Part shown: one piece after another, positions 36,938 to 45,584 of the stretch | How the letters are laid out: each line of letters begins with the position of its first letter | Numbering within the stretch: the stretch's first letter is position 1 | NCBI RefSeq assembly: GCF_900086645.1 | Contig: NZ_LT576451.1 | Coordinates: forward strand, 2,542,001-2,606,000 | Origin: Curtobacterium sp. 9128 | GTDB lineage: Bacteria; Actinomycetota; Actinomycetes; Actinomycetales; Microbacteriaceae | Direction: 5' to 3' | Length of the DNA: 64,000 bases | Made by a program: the position numbers and the translations under genes | Notes under the pieces: model-generated | Databases searched by the model: none | What the model was told of the DNA's origin: nothing | Seen by the model: the letters and a program-made list of their open reading frames with translations, nothing else

Positions 36938-37870
36938 TCACACCCGCTGTGCGTCCGACGAACGCTCTGCGCGCCGCCGTCGCACGCGATCCACGAGGCG
37001 GCGTTCATCCACCAGGTCGCCATCGGTCACCAGGACGAAGGCCCACCGTTCGGCTTCGAAGCGTTCCCGGCGCGCGATGTCGCGGAGGTACGTCGCCCGG
37101 TCCTCCTGGTGGTGGCGTCCTTCGTACTCGATCGCGGTCCGCAACTCCGGGTAGGCGAGGTCGACCCGCCCGAGGAATCGACCATCGCTGCCGCGCACAT
37201 CGAGGTTGCACTCCGGCTCAGGCAGCCCGTGATCGACGAGCACCAGGCGCAACGCACTCTCCATCGGGGACTCGGAGCCCGGCCGGACCAACTCGACCGC
37301 TGCGCGCAGGCGGGTGATCCCCCTGATGCCACCGGCGCGGCTGACAGCGACCCGCAGATCGTCCAGCGAACACCACCGCTCGATGAGCTGGTCCCCCATC
37401 ACGGTCAGCTCTCGGACGGACAGCACGGCGGCGCAGTCCAGCCACGTCCGGAGTGGATCGCTCGTCGGCAACCCCGCCGCTGTTCCGATGCGCGGAACCG
37501 ATCTCGTCCTGTGACCGACGACTCCCGGCCGACGCATCTGCCGTCCGTTCGCGCCGGTCACGTGCAGTACGGGCTCGTCTCGTAGTCGCGCGGGTAGGGC
37601 GAGGCCCCACAAGGCCGCAGCGGTGGTGTGACTGAACCACTGGTTCGCACCGAGCAGCGGCCTGAACGCACGGGCCCGCAGCTCGACGGTGTCGAGCGGA
37701 ACGACCCGCGGTACGCGGAGCGAGCGAGTGGGACGGACGAGGTCCCGCCCACGCATCCGCGACCGCGAGACACCTCGACGGCGCCCCTCGATGACGGTGA
37801 ACGAGGTGTTCCTGAGGAGCAGTGGAAGCGGACGAGCGAACACGGCACCACCCTCCCGAACACCGCGCAT
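36938..37870 (-). CDS. DUF559-like protein with C-terminal nuclease-type domain
   Basis: A 310-residue protein common in actinobacteria under names such as DUF559 or AbiEi-like protein. The N-terminal half contains HTTAAALWGLALPARL and VPRIGTAAGLPTSDPLRTWLDCA, as in AbiEi-like antitoxin-related proteins. The C-terminal domain (ESALRLVLVDHGLPEPECN, then GRVDLAYPELRTAIEYEGRH) resembles Vsr/PD-(D/E)xK folds, with Asp and Glu that could bind metal. Activity is unproven. It could be a solitary defence-related protein or a house protein of unknown role. The start is uncertain. Confidence 0.7.
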   Translation of the reverse strand: MRGVREGGAVFARPLPLLLRNTSFTVIEGRRRGVSRSRMRGRDLVRPTRSLRVPRVVPLDTVELRARAFRPLLGANQWFSHTTAAALWGLALPARLRDEPVLHVTGANGRQMRRPGVVGHRTRSVPRIGTAAGLPTSDPLRTWLDCAAVLSVRELTVMGDQLIERWCSLDDLRVAVSRAGGIRGITRLRAAVELVRPGSESPMESALRLVLVDHGLPEPECNLDVRGSDGRFLGRVDLAYPELRTAIEYEGRHHQEDRATYLRDIARRERFEAERWAFVLVTDGDLVDERRLVDRVRRRRAERSSDAQRV

Positions 37871-38026
37871 CCTCGCTGCCCAATGTGCGGATCCGTGGAG
37901 GCATCACGGCAACCTCGCCCTGTGGAGGACGTTGCCCGATCGTTGTCTCCGCGCGCGGCACTGCTCCCGCGCGCGGACTAGCATCCTGTTCACTCGATGG
38001 CCCGAGCACGCGTGTGAGGGGATGAC

Positions 38027-38776
38027 ATGACGACCGAGGGACCGGGCCCGACCGGCCGACACCGCGACCGGTTCGGGGACGACGACGACCTCGGTCGCGC
38101 CTTCGGTACGGACACGTCCTCCGTGCCCGTGCGCACGACACCGCAACGCGTCCGCGCGTGGTCCCTGCTCCTGGCCGGGGTGGTCGTCGTGGCCGCGGTC
38201 ATCATCGTCGTGCTCTCGATGATCATCGGCAGTGTCCAGACCGGCGTCGGCGGGATCTTCCCCCGACCGGACGCCAGCCTCCAGCGCTTCACGAAGGACG
38301 CCGGCGCGCTCGACGGTGTGATCTCGACCGACGCCACGAAGCCGACGAAGACGTCCTTCGCCAGCTACGACGTCACGGCGACGGTCACCGCGTCCACGGA
38401 GCTGTCACCGGACCAGCGCACAGCGCTCATCGACCAGCTGAGCGGGGCCGTGGCGGACGCGAGTAGCAACGGCGTGCACGTGTACGCGATCGCGGACCTG
38501 GGCGATGTGGACGTCGGGATCTCGCCGTCGAAGGCACGCACCGACGAGCGGCTCCGGCTCGCCCGTGCGATCCGGCAGGTCGCCGGCGTACAGCAGGTCA
38601 GGTGTGTGTGGGCGGCCGCGAGCGAGGGACGAGCCGACACGCCCGCCGGTCAGTCCGTCGAGGTGGAGACGGCTCCGACGGGTGTCGACGTCCCGGCGGT
38701 CCAGGCGCAGGTCACGGATGCCGTGCACCGGGTCTTCCCCGACGCCGCCGTGCAGGTCGTCGCCGCCGAGCAGTGA
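38027..38776 (+). CDS. Hypothetical membrane protein (DUF6286/Asp23-operon-like)
   Basis: A 249-residue protein with a charged N-terminal tail (residues 1-44), one transmembrane helix (about 45-68, SLLLAGVVVVAAVIIVVLSM) and an extracytoplasmic domain of about 180 residues. That domain looks like two alpha/beta units (SYDVTATVTASTELSPDQRT and VHVYAIADLGDVDVGISPSK), without a motif I can name. The ATG follows GAGGGG at six bases, with a possible TAGCAT -10 near 37979. It stands alone between a DUF559-like gene and repeats. The family link in the call is tentative. Confidence 0.7.
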   Translation: MTTEGPGPTGRHRDRFGDDDDLGRAFGTDTSSVPVRTTPQRVRAWSLLLAGVVVVAAVIIVVLSMIIGSVQTGVGGIFPRPDASLQRFTKDAGALDGVISTDATKPTKTSFASYDVTATVTASTELSPDQRTALIDQLSGAVADASSNGVHVYAIADLGDVDVGISPSKARTDERLRLARAIRQVAGVQQVRCVWAAASEGRADTPAGQSVEVETAPTGVDVPAVQAQVTDAVHRVFPDAAVQVVAAEQ

Positions 38777-38828
38777 CCCGTGCGTCGCCGAACGCCGGTG
38801 CGAAACCGTCGACGGGAGACATCGCCCG

Positions 38829-38889
38829 ATCGAGTGTGCAGAAATGGGGACCTCGGCCGCCCTGAGGTCCCCGTTTCTGCGCACTCGAT
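38829..38889. terminator. 26-bp stem built from the GAGTGCGCAGAA repeat
   Basis: Arms 38829-38854 and 38864-38889 pair over 26 bp with two G-U pairs and a nine-base loop. The outer part is the ATCGAGTG/CACTCGAT repeat; the inner part adds GGGGACCTC/GAGGTCCCC. It lies 53 bases after the membrane protein stop and between convergent genes. Confidence 0.7.
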
Positions 38890-38890
38890 G

Positions 38891-38996
38891 ACCGGCACGC
38901 ACAAGACGGACCGGCACGCGCAAGACGGACCGGCACGCGCAAGACGGACCGGCACGCGCAAGACGGACCGGCACGCACACGACGGACCGGCACGCC
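38891..38996. repeat. 19-bp tandem repeat, five and a half copies
   Basis: The unit ACCGGCACGCGCAAGACGG occurs at 38891, 38910, 38929, 38948 and 38967, with a partial copy at 38986. The first and fifth copies have one or two changes. It ends nine bases before the glycosyltransferase stop. Confidence 0.9.
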
Positions 38997-39005
38997 GCGC
39001 ACCCC

Positions 39006-40085
39006 TCAGGCGCCGCGTGCCGCGACCGCCTGTTCGACCGCCCGGACGACCTGCTCGGCGGAGTCCTCCCACCGGAACCGGGCCGCCTGCACGACCGACG
39101 CGTCCGAGGCGGAGTCCCACCGAGCCTCCAGTCTGCGCACCGCCGCAGCGACCGCAGAAGGCGACGACGGGTCGAAGTACTCCGCCGCGTCTCCCCCGAT
39201 CTCGCGGAAGATCGGGATGTCGCTGACGGCCACCGGCGTCCCGACACCCATCGCCTCGACCAACGGGATCCCGAACCCCTCGTCGTACGACGCCGTGACC
39301 AGGGCGGTCGCCGACCGGAGCGCGTCGAGGTACTCCTCGTCCGACGCCCCGTCGTGGAAGACGACGGCGTCCGGGCCGGCGAGCGCGGACAGCCGGGCAC
39401 GGTCGGCAGTGGACACGCGGGACATGCAGTGCAGCGTCCAGTCCGAACCGAGGAGCGGGAGCGCCGCGACGAGCGTCTCGACGTTCTTGTACGGCATGAA
39501 GGAGCCCATGTAGACGAGGGTCTTCGTCCGTGGTCCTCCCGCTGGTCGCACCGTGGCCGGGTCTGCTGCGTTGTACGCCATCGTCACCGGGCGCTTCGTC
39601 AGTCGGTGCGCCGTGATCAGCGCAGCGGTCGTCGATGACACCGTCACCACCCCGTCCGCTCCGTTCAGCAGGAGGCGCTGCGGCCACCACGACAGGTGGA
39701 ACGCCCGCCAGCCGAGCCGGATCGGCCACGCGAACTCCCGCGGCGGCGTCCGGTTCCGGTAGTAGATCAGGTCGTGCAGCGTGAGCACGAGCGCGTACCT
39801 GCGCCCTCGTGACCCCATCGTCTGCATCGGTGAGAACACCGCGTCGAGTCCGAGTCGGTTCACGTGACGGGCGACGAGCGGCTCACCGGCGTCGGTCGGC
39901 GCCGGGATCAGCTCCCACGGCAGACCGCCCGGCAGCGACTCGAGCTGTCGTTCGTCGTTGACGAGCAGCGTGTAGTCGTGGCGCTCCGGGAGGTGCGCGA
40001 CGACACCGGCCGTGAACCGGCTGATGCCGTCGTGCCGACCGATCCGGACGTACCGGCAGTCGATCCCGACGCGCAGACGGCTCAC
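39006..40085 (-). CDS. Glycosyltransferase (GT4-like)
   Basis: A 359-residue GT-B fold glycosyltransferase. The N-terminal domain begins RVGIDCRYVRIGRHDGISRF. The donor-binding C-terminal domain has TLVYMGSFMPYKNVETLVAA and ASYDEGFGIPLVEAMGVGTP with the E-x7-E type motif of GT4 enzymes. Sugar donor and acceptor are not deducible. Its GTG overlaps the stop of the upstream alpha/beta hydrolase by four bases, so the two are coupled. There is no signal peptide. Confidence 0.9.
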   Translation of the reverse strand: MSRLRVGIDCRYVRIGRHDGISRFTAGVVAHLPERHDYTLLVNDERQLESLPGGLPWELIPAPTDAGEPLVARHVNRLGLDAVFSPMQTMGSRGRRYALVLTLHDLIYYRNRTPPREFAWPIRLGWRAFHLSWWPQRLLLNGADGVVTVSSTTAALITAHRLTKRPVTMAYNAADPATVRPAGGPRTKTLVYMGSFMPYKNVETLVAALPLLGSDWTLHCMSRVSTADRARLSALAGPDAVVFHDGASDEEYLDALRSATALVTASYDEGFGIPLVEAMGVGTPVAVSDIPIFREIGGDAAEYFDPSSPSAVAAAVRRLEARWDSASDASVVQAARFRWEDSAEQVVRAVEQAVAARGA

Positions 40086-41038
40086 GATGCGCGCCCGGTG
40101 TTCGGCCTGGAGGCCCGGCCCGCCTTGGCAGCGCGCGCGGGCTTCCGGACGGGGTCGGCCATCCGGCGCAGGGTCGCGCTGGCAGCGGCGGCCGGCGTCT
40201 CGTAGTGCACCAGGTGCCCGACCTCGGGGATGACGACGAGCTCGGCGTCACGGAGCCGATCGGCGAGCGCACGTTGTTCCGGCACGGCGGTGATGTCGTC
40301 ACGCTCGGCAGCGATCATGAGCACGGGGACCTCGATGCGGTCGGCGTACTCCGAGACGTCGTGGGTGACCGAGGTGCGGAAGGCCTCGAGCACGCTCGTC
40401 CGGTTGGCGAAGGCGGAGAAGTACCGGTCGTGCTGGTCATGCACCCACCGGCGCATCTCTGGGTCCTTCGACTTGAGCATCGCGACGCTCATCGCCCGGA
40501 CGATCGCGCGGTTCCTGAGGACACCGAGGCCGACCGGTCGGGGCAGTGCTGCACCCGCGCGGTAGTACGCGATCGCGATGCCGGTGCCGACGGCGCGGGG
40601 GCCCTGGAGCGCCGGAGCCGCGATCGGGTTCACCAGGACGAGCAGCCGCGTGTCGAGCCCGGCGGCGACCGCTGCGGACACCACGATCGACCCGAACGAG
40701 TGCCCGAGCACGACGGCGGTGCGGTCGAGACCGAGCGCCCCGTGGAACCCGCGCAGCCACGACACGTACCCGTCGATGTCGGAGACCGCGAGCGGGTCGG
40801 AGATCCCGAAGCCGGGCAGGTCCGGGACGATCACGCGGACCCCGACGAGGTGCGCGGCGATCGACTCGAGCCCGTGGTGGTCGCCACGGAACCCGTGCAC
40901 GGCGAGCACGGTCTGCGACGCGTCGGCGGGCCCGTACTCCCAGTAGTGGGTGGTGCGGCCGTCGACCTCGACGGCGCGGTGCACGACGGGCGTCGAGGCC
41001 ATCAGCGACTGGTACGGAGAGAGCACGGGCGGTTGCAT
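40082..41038 (-). CDS. Alpha/beta hydrolase
   Basis: A 318-residue alpha/beta hydrolase. The nucleophile elbow is VLGHSFGSIVVSA with catalytic Ser; oxyanion region VLAVHGFRGDHHGLES; the acid is likely Asp in IAAERDDITAV and the His in PEVGHLVHYETP. The C-terminus is Lys/Arg-rich. A TAGACT box (41046-41051) lies seven bases before the ATG. It is coupled to the glycosyltransferase and divergent from treS. The substrate is unknown. Confidence 0.9.
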   Translation of the reverse strand: MQPPVLSPYQSLMASTPVVHRAVEVDGRTTHYWEYGPADASQTVLAVHGFRGDHHGLESIAAHLVGVRVIVPDLPGFGISDPLAVSDIDGYVSWLRGFHGALGLDRTAVVLGHSFGSIVVSAAVAAGLDTRLLVLVNPIAAPALQGPRAVGTGIAIAYYRAGAALPRPVGLGVLRNRAIVRAMSVAMLKSKDPEMRRWVHDQHDRYFSAFANRTSVLEAFRTSVTHDVSEYADRIEVPVLMIAAERDDITAVPEQRALADRLRDAELVVIPEVGHLVHYETPAAAASATLRRMADPVRKPARAAKAGRASRPNTGRAS

Positions 41039-41149
41039 CCGCGCCAGTCTACGAAACCGACTCCGGTGCACCCGGGAACACGCTCGGAGCCGTCGGCCTA
41101 TCGTGTCCGGGGCGGGCGGAGATGCCCGTCGACCACGACGAGGAGCACG

Positions 41150-42862
41150 GTGACCTTCACAGCCCCGATCCAGCTGCCCGGATTGACGCTCGACCCCCTC
41201 TGGTACAAGCGGTCCGTCTTCTACGAGTGCATGATCCGCTCGTTCGTCGATTCGAACGGCGACGGTACCGGGGACCTGCAGGGCCTGATCAGTCGCCTGG
41301 ACTACCTGCAGTGGCTCGGCGTCGACGCCCTCTGGCTGCCGCCGTTCTTCAAGTCCCCGCTGCGCGACGGCGGCTACGACATCGCGGACTACAAGGCGAT
41401 CCTGCCGGAGTTCGGCACGCTCGAGGAGTTCCGCGAGCTCGTGACGAAGTCGCACGAGCGGAACATGCGCATCGTCATCGACATGGTGATCAACCACACG
41501 TCGGACCAGCACGAGTGGTTCCAGCAGTCCCGGGAGGACCCGGACGGTCCCTACGGCGACTTCTACGTCTGGCGCGACACCGACGAGCACTACGAGAACA
41601 TCCGCATCATCTTCGTCGACACCGAGGAGTCCAACTGGACGTTCGACCCGGTGCGTCGACAGTTCTTCTTCCACCGGTTCTTCTCGCACCAGCCGGACCT
41701 CAACTTCGAGAACCCGGCGGTCGTCGAGGCCGTGTACGACGTCGTCCGGCACTGGCTCGACCTCGGCGTGGACGGCCTGCGGCTCGATGCCATCCCGTAC
41801 CTCTTCGAGTCGGAAGAGGGCAACGGCGAGGGCGAGCCGGAGACGCACGAGTTCATCAAGAAGCTCCGCGCGATGGTGGACGAGGAGTACCCGGGCCGTG
41901 TCCTCATCGCCGAGGCGAACCAGTGGCCCCGCGAGACCGCGGCGTTCTTCGGGACGGACGAGGAGCCCGAGTGCCACATGGCGTTCGACTTCCCGGTGAT
42001 GCCCCGCATCTTCTACTCGCTCCGCGCCCAGCACGCCAAGGAGCTGTCCGCGATCCTGTCGGAGACGCTCGACGTCCCGGACAGTGCGGCGTGGGGCGTG
42101 TTCCTCCGCAACCACGACGAGCTCACCCTCGAGATGGTCAGCGAGGAGTACCGGCAGGCGATGTACGGCTGGTACGGGTACGACCCGCGGATGCGGTCGA
42201 ACATCGGTATCCGCAGGCGCCTCGCTCCCCTGCTCGACAACTCCCGCGCGGAGCTCGAACTCATCCACGCGCTGCTGTTCTCGCTTCCCGGTTCACCGTT
42301 CCTGTACTACGGCGACGAGATCGGGATGGGCGACAACATCTGGCTGCCCGACCGGGACTCGTCCCGCACGCCGATGCAGTGGACGCCGGACCGGAACGCG
42401 GGATTCTCCACCGCAGACCCCGGGAAGCTGTTCCTGCCGGTCGTCCAGTCGCTCGTGTACAACTACGCGCAGGTCAACGTCGAGGCACAGCTCGCGCAGT
42501 CGCGGTCCCTGCTGCACTGGGTGCGCAACGTCATCCACGTGCGGAAGGCCCACCCGGTGTTCGGCATGGGGTCGATCGCGGTGCAGGAGACCGACAACGA
42601 GAGCGTGCTCGCCTTCGTCCGCTCGTGGGAGGGTGCAGGCACCCAGTTCGGTGCTTCGGCCGAGGACGTGCTCTGCGTGTTCTCGTTCGCCGTCAACGCG
42701 ACGACGGCGACCATCTCGGCGCCCGAGTTCGCGGGTCGCCCGCTCTACGACCTGTTCGGCGGCAGCTCGTTCCCGTCGTTCGACGACGAGGGCAACGTCA
42801 CGCTGACGCTGGGCACGCAGTCGTTCTACTGGCTGCACGTCGGGGCGGCGCCGACGGCATGA
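41150..42862 (+). CDS. treS: Maltose alpha-D-glucosyltransferase (trehalose synthase)
   Basis: A 570-residue GH13 enzyme that interconverts maltose and trehalose. It opens with LDPLWYKRSVFYECMIRSFV and the TreS-type DSNGDGTGDLQGLISRLDYL. The catalytic nucleophile is Asp213 (GLRLDAIP), the acid Glu255 (LIAEANQW) and the transition-state Asp323 (LRNHDEL). There is no fused maltokinase, unlike some actinobacterial forms. GTG at 41150 has GAGGAG four bases upstream; a TATCGT box sits near 41099. The last 46 bases recur just after the stop. Confidence 0.95.
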   Translation: MTFTAPIQLPGLTLDPLWYKRSVFYECMIRSFVDSNGDGTGDLQGLISRLDYLQWLGVDALWLPPFFKSPLRDGGYDIADYKAILPEFGTLEEFRELVTKSHERNMRIVIDMVINHTSDQHEWFQQSREDPDGPYGDFYVWRDTDEHYENIRIIFVDTEESNWTFDPVRRQFFFHRFFSHQPDLNFENPAVVEAVYDVVRHWLDLGVDGLRLDAIPYLFESEEGNGEGEPETHEFIKKLRAMVDEEYPGRVLIAEANQWPRETAAFFGTDEEPECHMAFDFPVMPRIFYSLRAQHAKELSAILSETLDVPDSAAWGVFLRNHDELTLEMVSEEYRQAMYGWYGYDPRMRSNIGIRRRLAPLLDNSRAELELIHALLFSLPGSPFLYYGDEIGMGDNIWLPDRDSSRTPMQWTPDRNAGFSTADPGKLFLPVVQSLVYNYAQVNVEAQLAQSRSLLHWVRNVIHVRKAHPVFGMGSIAVQETDNESVLAFVRSWEGAGTQFGASAEDVLCVFSFAVNATTATISAPEFAGRPLYDLFGGSSFPSFDDEGNVTLTLGTQSFYWLHVGAAPTA

Positions 42863-42872
42863 GCAGGGTTTG

Positions 42873-42918
42873 GCAGTCGTTCACCTGGCTGCACGTCGGG
42901 GCCGCGCCGACGGCGTGA
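42873..42918 (+). repeat. Echo of the treS 3' end
   Basis: These 46 bases repeat 42817-42862 (the last 14 codons plus the TGA, and one extra base) at a spacing of 56 bp, with four differences. Relative to the gene's frame the changes are Tyr to Thr and two synonymous Ala changes. The TGA is retained. Confidence 0.92.
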
Positions 42919-42953
42919 CCCGGCGTGTCGGTGCGCGCGGTTAGCCTGACACC

Positions 42954-43700
42954 GTGACGTTCCCCACATCGCAGCTCGACACGCCGGCGGCCCCCCAGGA
43001 CCTCTCGACACGTCCGTGGTGGCACGCCCTCGGCGTGTTCGACCTCGAGACCACCGGCATCGACGTCGAGACCTCCCGGATCGTCACGGCGCACGTCGGG
43101 CTGATCGACATGACCGGGCGCAGCATCGTCGAGGGCTCCTGGCTCGCCGACCCCGGGGTGGAGATCCCCGAGCAGGCGTCGGCCGTGCACGGCATCAGCA
43201 CCGAGCGTGCCCGGGCCGAGGGGCGTCCCGCGGGAGAGGTCGTCGCCGAGATCGTCGCCGCCATCGAAGCCGTGTTCGCGCGCGGCATCCCGCTCGTGAT
43301 CTACAACGCCCCGTACGACCTGACACTGCTCGACCGTGAAGCCAAGCGCCACGGCATCGCCTCCCCCGTGATCGGCAACGTCGTCGACCCGCTCGTGATC
43401 GACAAGGCGCTCGACACCTACCGCAAGGGCAAGCGCACGCTCGAAGCCGCCGCCGAGCTGTACGGCGTCACCCTCTCCGACGCGCACGACGCCGGCGCGG
43501 ACGCGATCGCTGCCGGCCGTGTCGCGCAGGCCATCGCGACGAAGTACCCGGACGACCTCACCGTCTCCGCCGAAGAGCTCCACCGCAAGCAGGTCGGCTG
43601 GTGCGCCGAGCAGGCCGCGTCGTTCCAGGACTACATGCGGAAGAAGCGTGACCCGTCCTTCACCGCCGACGGCCGCTGGCCCCACCGCACCGCCGACTGA
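42954..43700 (+). CDS. DEDDh 3'-5' exonuclease (DnaQ-like)
   Basis: A 248-residue exonuclease of the DNA polymerase III epsilon type. Motif Exo I is LGVFDLETTGIDVETSRI, Exo II YNAPYDLTLLDRE, Exo III SDAHDAGADAIAA with the His five residues before the Asp. It is an isolated exonuclease domain, so it may act in repair or RNA processing rather than as the replicative proofreader. TAGCCT (42942-42947) lies six bases before the GTG, indicating a leaderless message that starts just after the treS echo. A hairpin follows. Confidence 0.93.
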   Translation: MTFPTSQLDTPAAPQDLSTRPWWHALGVFDLETTGIDVETSRIVTAHVGLIDMTGRSIVEGSWLADPGVEIPEQASAVHGISTERARAEGRPAGEVVAEIVAAIEAVFARGIPLVIYNAPYDLTLLDREAKRHGIASPVIGNVVDPLVIDKALDTYRKGKRTLEAAAELYGVTLSDAHDAGADAIAAGRVAQAIATKYPDDLTVSAEELHRKQVGWCAEQAASFQDYMRKKRDPSFTADGRWPHRTAD

Positions 43701-43743
43701 CGCCTGACCTGCCGCAAGCCCCCACCCCGATCGCGCCCGGCTG

Positions 43744-43781
43744 TGAACATCGCGCCCCGTCACGACGGGGCGCGATGTTCA
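43744..43781. terminator. 17-bp perfect hairpin after the exonuclease gene
   Basis: Arms 43744-43760 and 43765-43781 pair perfectly around loop CACG. It lies 43 bases after the exonuclease stop. Confidence 0.75.
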
Positions 43782-43821
43782 TGCGCGGGCGCCACGAGCG
43801 CGTTTGGCCTGGGTAACGCGA

Positions 43822-43854
43822 AACGGGCGGCTCTCCCGAGGAGAGCCGCCCGTT
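43822..43854. terminator. Hairpin downstream of rpmE2
   Basis: A 15-bp stem (AACGGGCGGCTCTCC pairing with its complement around loop CGA) lies 17 bases past the rpmE2 stop. Confidence 0.75.
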
Positions 43855-43871
43855 GCGAGCGCGCAGGCGTC

Positions 43872-44120
43872 TTACTTGCTGAAGCCCTTGAAGCGCTGGT
43901 TGAACTTCTCGACGCGACCGGCCGAGTCGAGGATGCGCTGCTTGCCCGTGTAGAACGGGTGCGACGCGGACGAGATCTCGACGTCGATGACCGGGTAGGT
44001 GGCACCGTCGAGCTCGATGGTCTTGTCGCTGTTCGCGGTCGAACGCGTCAGGAACGTCTCACCGGAAGCCAGGTCACGGAAGACGATGGCGCGGTACTCG
44101 GGGTGGATGTCGGTCTTCAT
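43872..44120 (-). CDS. rpmE2: 50S ribosomal protein L31 type B
   Basis: An 82-residue L31 of the zinc-free type [21 protein letters not shown] and [20 protein letters not shown], with no Cys residues. Type B forms replace the zinc-ribbon L31 when zinc is scarce, where both exist. GAGGAA precedes the ATG at a six-base spacing. TAACGT with an upstream TG at about 44192-44201 may be an extended -10 box, leaving a leader of about 70 bases. No Zur box is recognised in that leader. Confidence 0.96.
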   Translation of the reverse strand: MKTDIHPEYRAIVFRDLASGETFLTRSTANSDKTIELDGATYPVIDVEISSASHPFYTGKQRILDSAGRVEKFNQRFKGFSK

Positions 44121-44231
44121 GGAGATTCCTCGGATAGCAGTGTGTGTTGAGATGCGCAGAACCGCGCGGGAAGTCGTTGGCCTACGCCAGCCGTCTACGT
44201 TACCAGACAGCAGGGCCGATGTGGAGCAGGG

Positions 44232-45014
44232 CTAGGCTGCGCGCGCCGAGAACCGGCCGGAGTCCTTCGACACGGTGAGCCCGATGCCGAACGCCTCGGT
44301 CAGGGTGGCGTCGGTCAGGACCTCGTCGATCGGCCCCGCCGCCTGGACGTGCCCGTCGGCCAGGATCAGCGCGTGGGTGAAGCCCTCGGGGATCTCCTCG
44401 ACGTGGTGCGTCACGATGACGATCGCCGGCGAGTCGCCGCTCTTCGCGTACCCGCCGAGCGTACGCACGAGACTCTCGCGCGCGCCGAGGTCGAGCGACG
44501 CGGCCGGCTCGTCGAGGAACAGGATCTCGGGGTCGGTCATGACCGCACGGGCGATCTGGACGCGCTTCTGCTCGCCGTCGCTCAGCTCGCCGAAGGTGCG
44601 GTCGGTGAACGCGCCGAGGCCCCACTCGTCGAGCACGCGCTGCGCACGGCGGACGTCGAGCTCCTCGTACTCCTCGTTCCAGCGACCCGTGACCGAGTAG
44701 GCAGCGGTCAGTACGACGTCGATGACCTTCTCGGTGACCGGGATGCGACGCGCGAGGGCCGTCGACGCGAACCCGATCCGGGGCCGCAGGTCGAACAGGT
44801 CGGCACCGCCCAGTTCGGTCCCGAGCACCTCGACCTCTCCAGAGGTCGGGAAGCTCTGGGCACCCGCGACCTGCAGCAGCGTGGTCTTGCCGGCACCGTT
44901 CGCACCGAGCACGACCCACCGCTCGTCGTCCTGCACCTCCCACGAGACACCGTCGAGGATGGTGGCCCCGTTCCGGACCACGGACACGTCAGACAAGCGC
45001 ACAACCGAGGGCAT
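44232..45014 (-). CDS. ABC transporter ATP-binding protein
   Basis: A 260-residue ABC ATPase. Walker A is VLGANGAGKTTLLQVAGAQS, the signature FGELSDGEQKRVQIARAVMT (LSDGE variant of LSGGQ), Walker B EILFLDEPAASLD, and the switch His IVIVTHHVEEIP. No membrane partner is adjacent, so the transported substrate, if any, is unknown. The LSDGE signature and DEPAASLDL resemble the ModF/YlmA-like stand-alone group. TAGGGT (45021-45026) lies six bases before the ATG. Confidence 0.9.
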   Translation of the reverse strand: MPSVVRLSDVSVVRNGATILDGVSWEVQDDERWVVLGANGAGKTTLLQVAGAQSFPTSGEVEVLGTELGGADLFDLRPRIGFASTALARRIPVTEKVIDVVLTAAYSVTGRWNEEYEELDVRRAQRVLDEWGLGAFTDRTFGELSDGEQKRVQIARAVMTDPEILFLDEPAASLDLGARESLVRTLGGYAKSGDSPAIVIVTHHVEEIPEGFTHALILADGHVQAAGPIDEVLTDATLTEAFGIGLTVSKDSGRFSARAA

Positions 45015-45064
45015 GTGATCACCCTACGGCAGCCGACCACCCGAAACGGGGCACACGCCGAGCG

Positions 45065-45553
45065 TCACTCCGCCAGGATCGACTCGATCTGTCCGAGCGC
45101 CTCCAGCATGCCCTCACGCATGCCCATCTCGAGCAACTGCTCGAGCTGCTCCGCCGTGGCGAAGTGCGCCGTGTTCGTCATCCTGGTGCGACCACCGAGG
45201 TCCTCGAGCGTGACCTCCATGGTCGTGATCGGCATCGACGTGTCCGGCTGCCCCGACTCGTCCGCGAACCCGTCCTCGAGCGTGATGGAGTGCGGTTCGT
45301 CCACGGCGACGATCGTCCAGTAGCCGGCCGCCTTCGTGCCGTCCGGGCCGGTCATGAAGTAGTCGCTGCGTGACCCGGGCTCCAGCGAGTGCCTGACGAA
45401 CGTGGCCGGCCACGACGGCGGTCCCCACCACCGTTCGAGTTGCCTGGGGTCCGCCCAGATCTGCCAGACGCGCTCGACCGGCGCGTCGAACTCGGCGGTG
45501 AAGGTCATGGTCAGGGCGTCGACGTCGTGCGTCGCGTCGATGGTGGTGCTCAT
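45065..45553 (-). CDS. SRPBCC/AHSA1 domain protein
   Basis: A 162-residue START/AHSA1-type protein: MTFTAEFDAPVERVWQIWAD, WWGPPSWPATFVRHSLEPGS and WTIVAVDEPHSITLEDGFAD. The fold holds a hydrophobic cavity for small ligands or client proteins. It follows the ArsR-type regulator by 31 bases in the same direction. ArsR-AHSA1 pairs are common in actinobacteria and the partner regulator usually controls this gene. Confidence 0.9.
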   Translation of the reverse strand: MSTTIDATHDVDALTMTFTAEFDAPVERVWQIWADPRQLERWWGPPSWPATFVRHSLEPGSRSDYFMTGPDGTKAAGYWTIVAVDEPHSITLEDGFADESGQPDTSMPITTMEVTLEDLGGRTRMTNTAHFATAEQLEQLLEMGMREGMLEALGQIESILAE

Positions 45554-45584
45554 CTTCCGGTCCCCTCGGGGTCGGTGGGCTCCG

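Noticed and set aside
42863..42918. The treS echo as an in-frame C-terminal extension or a programmed readthrough
   Set aside because: The spacing of 56 bp puts the copy in another frame, and the first TGA is an ordinary stop. The same holds for glgC (59), ndh (49) and the carboxypeptidase (28).
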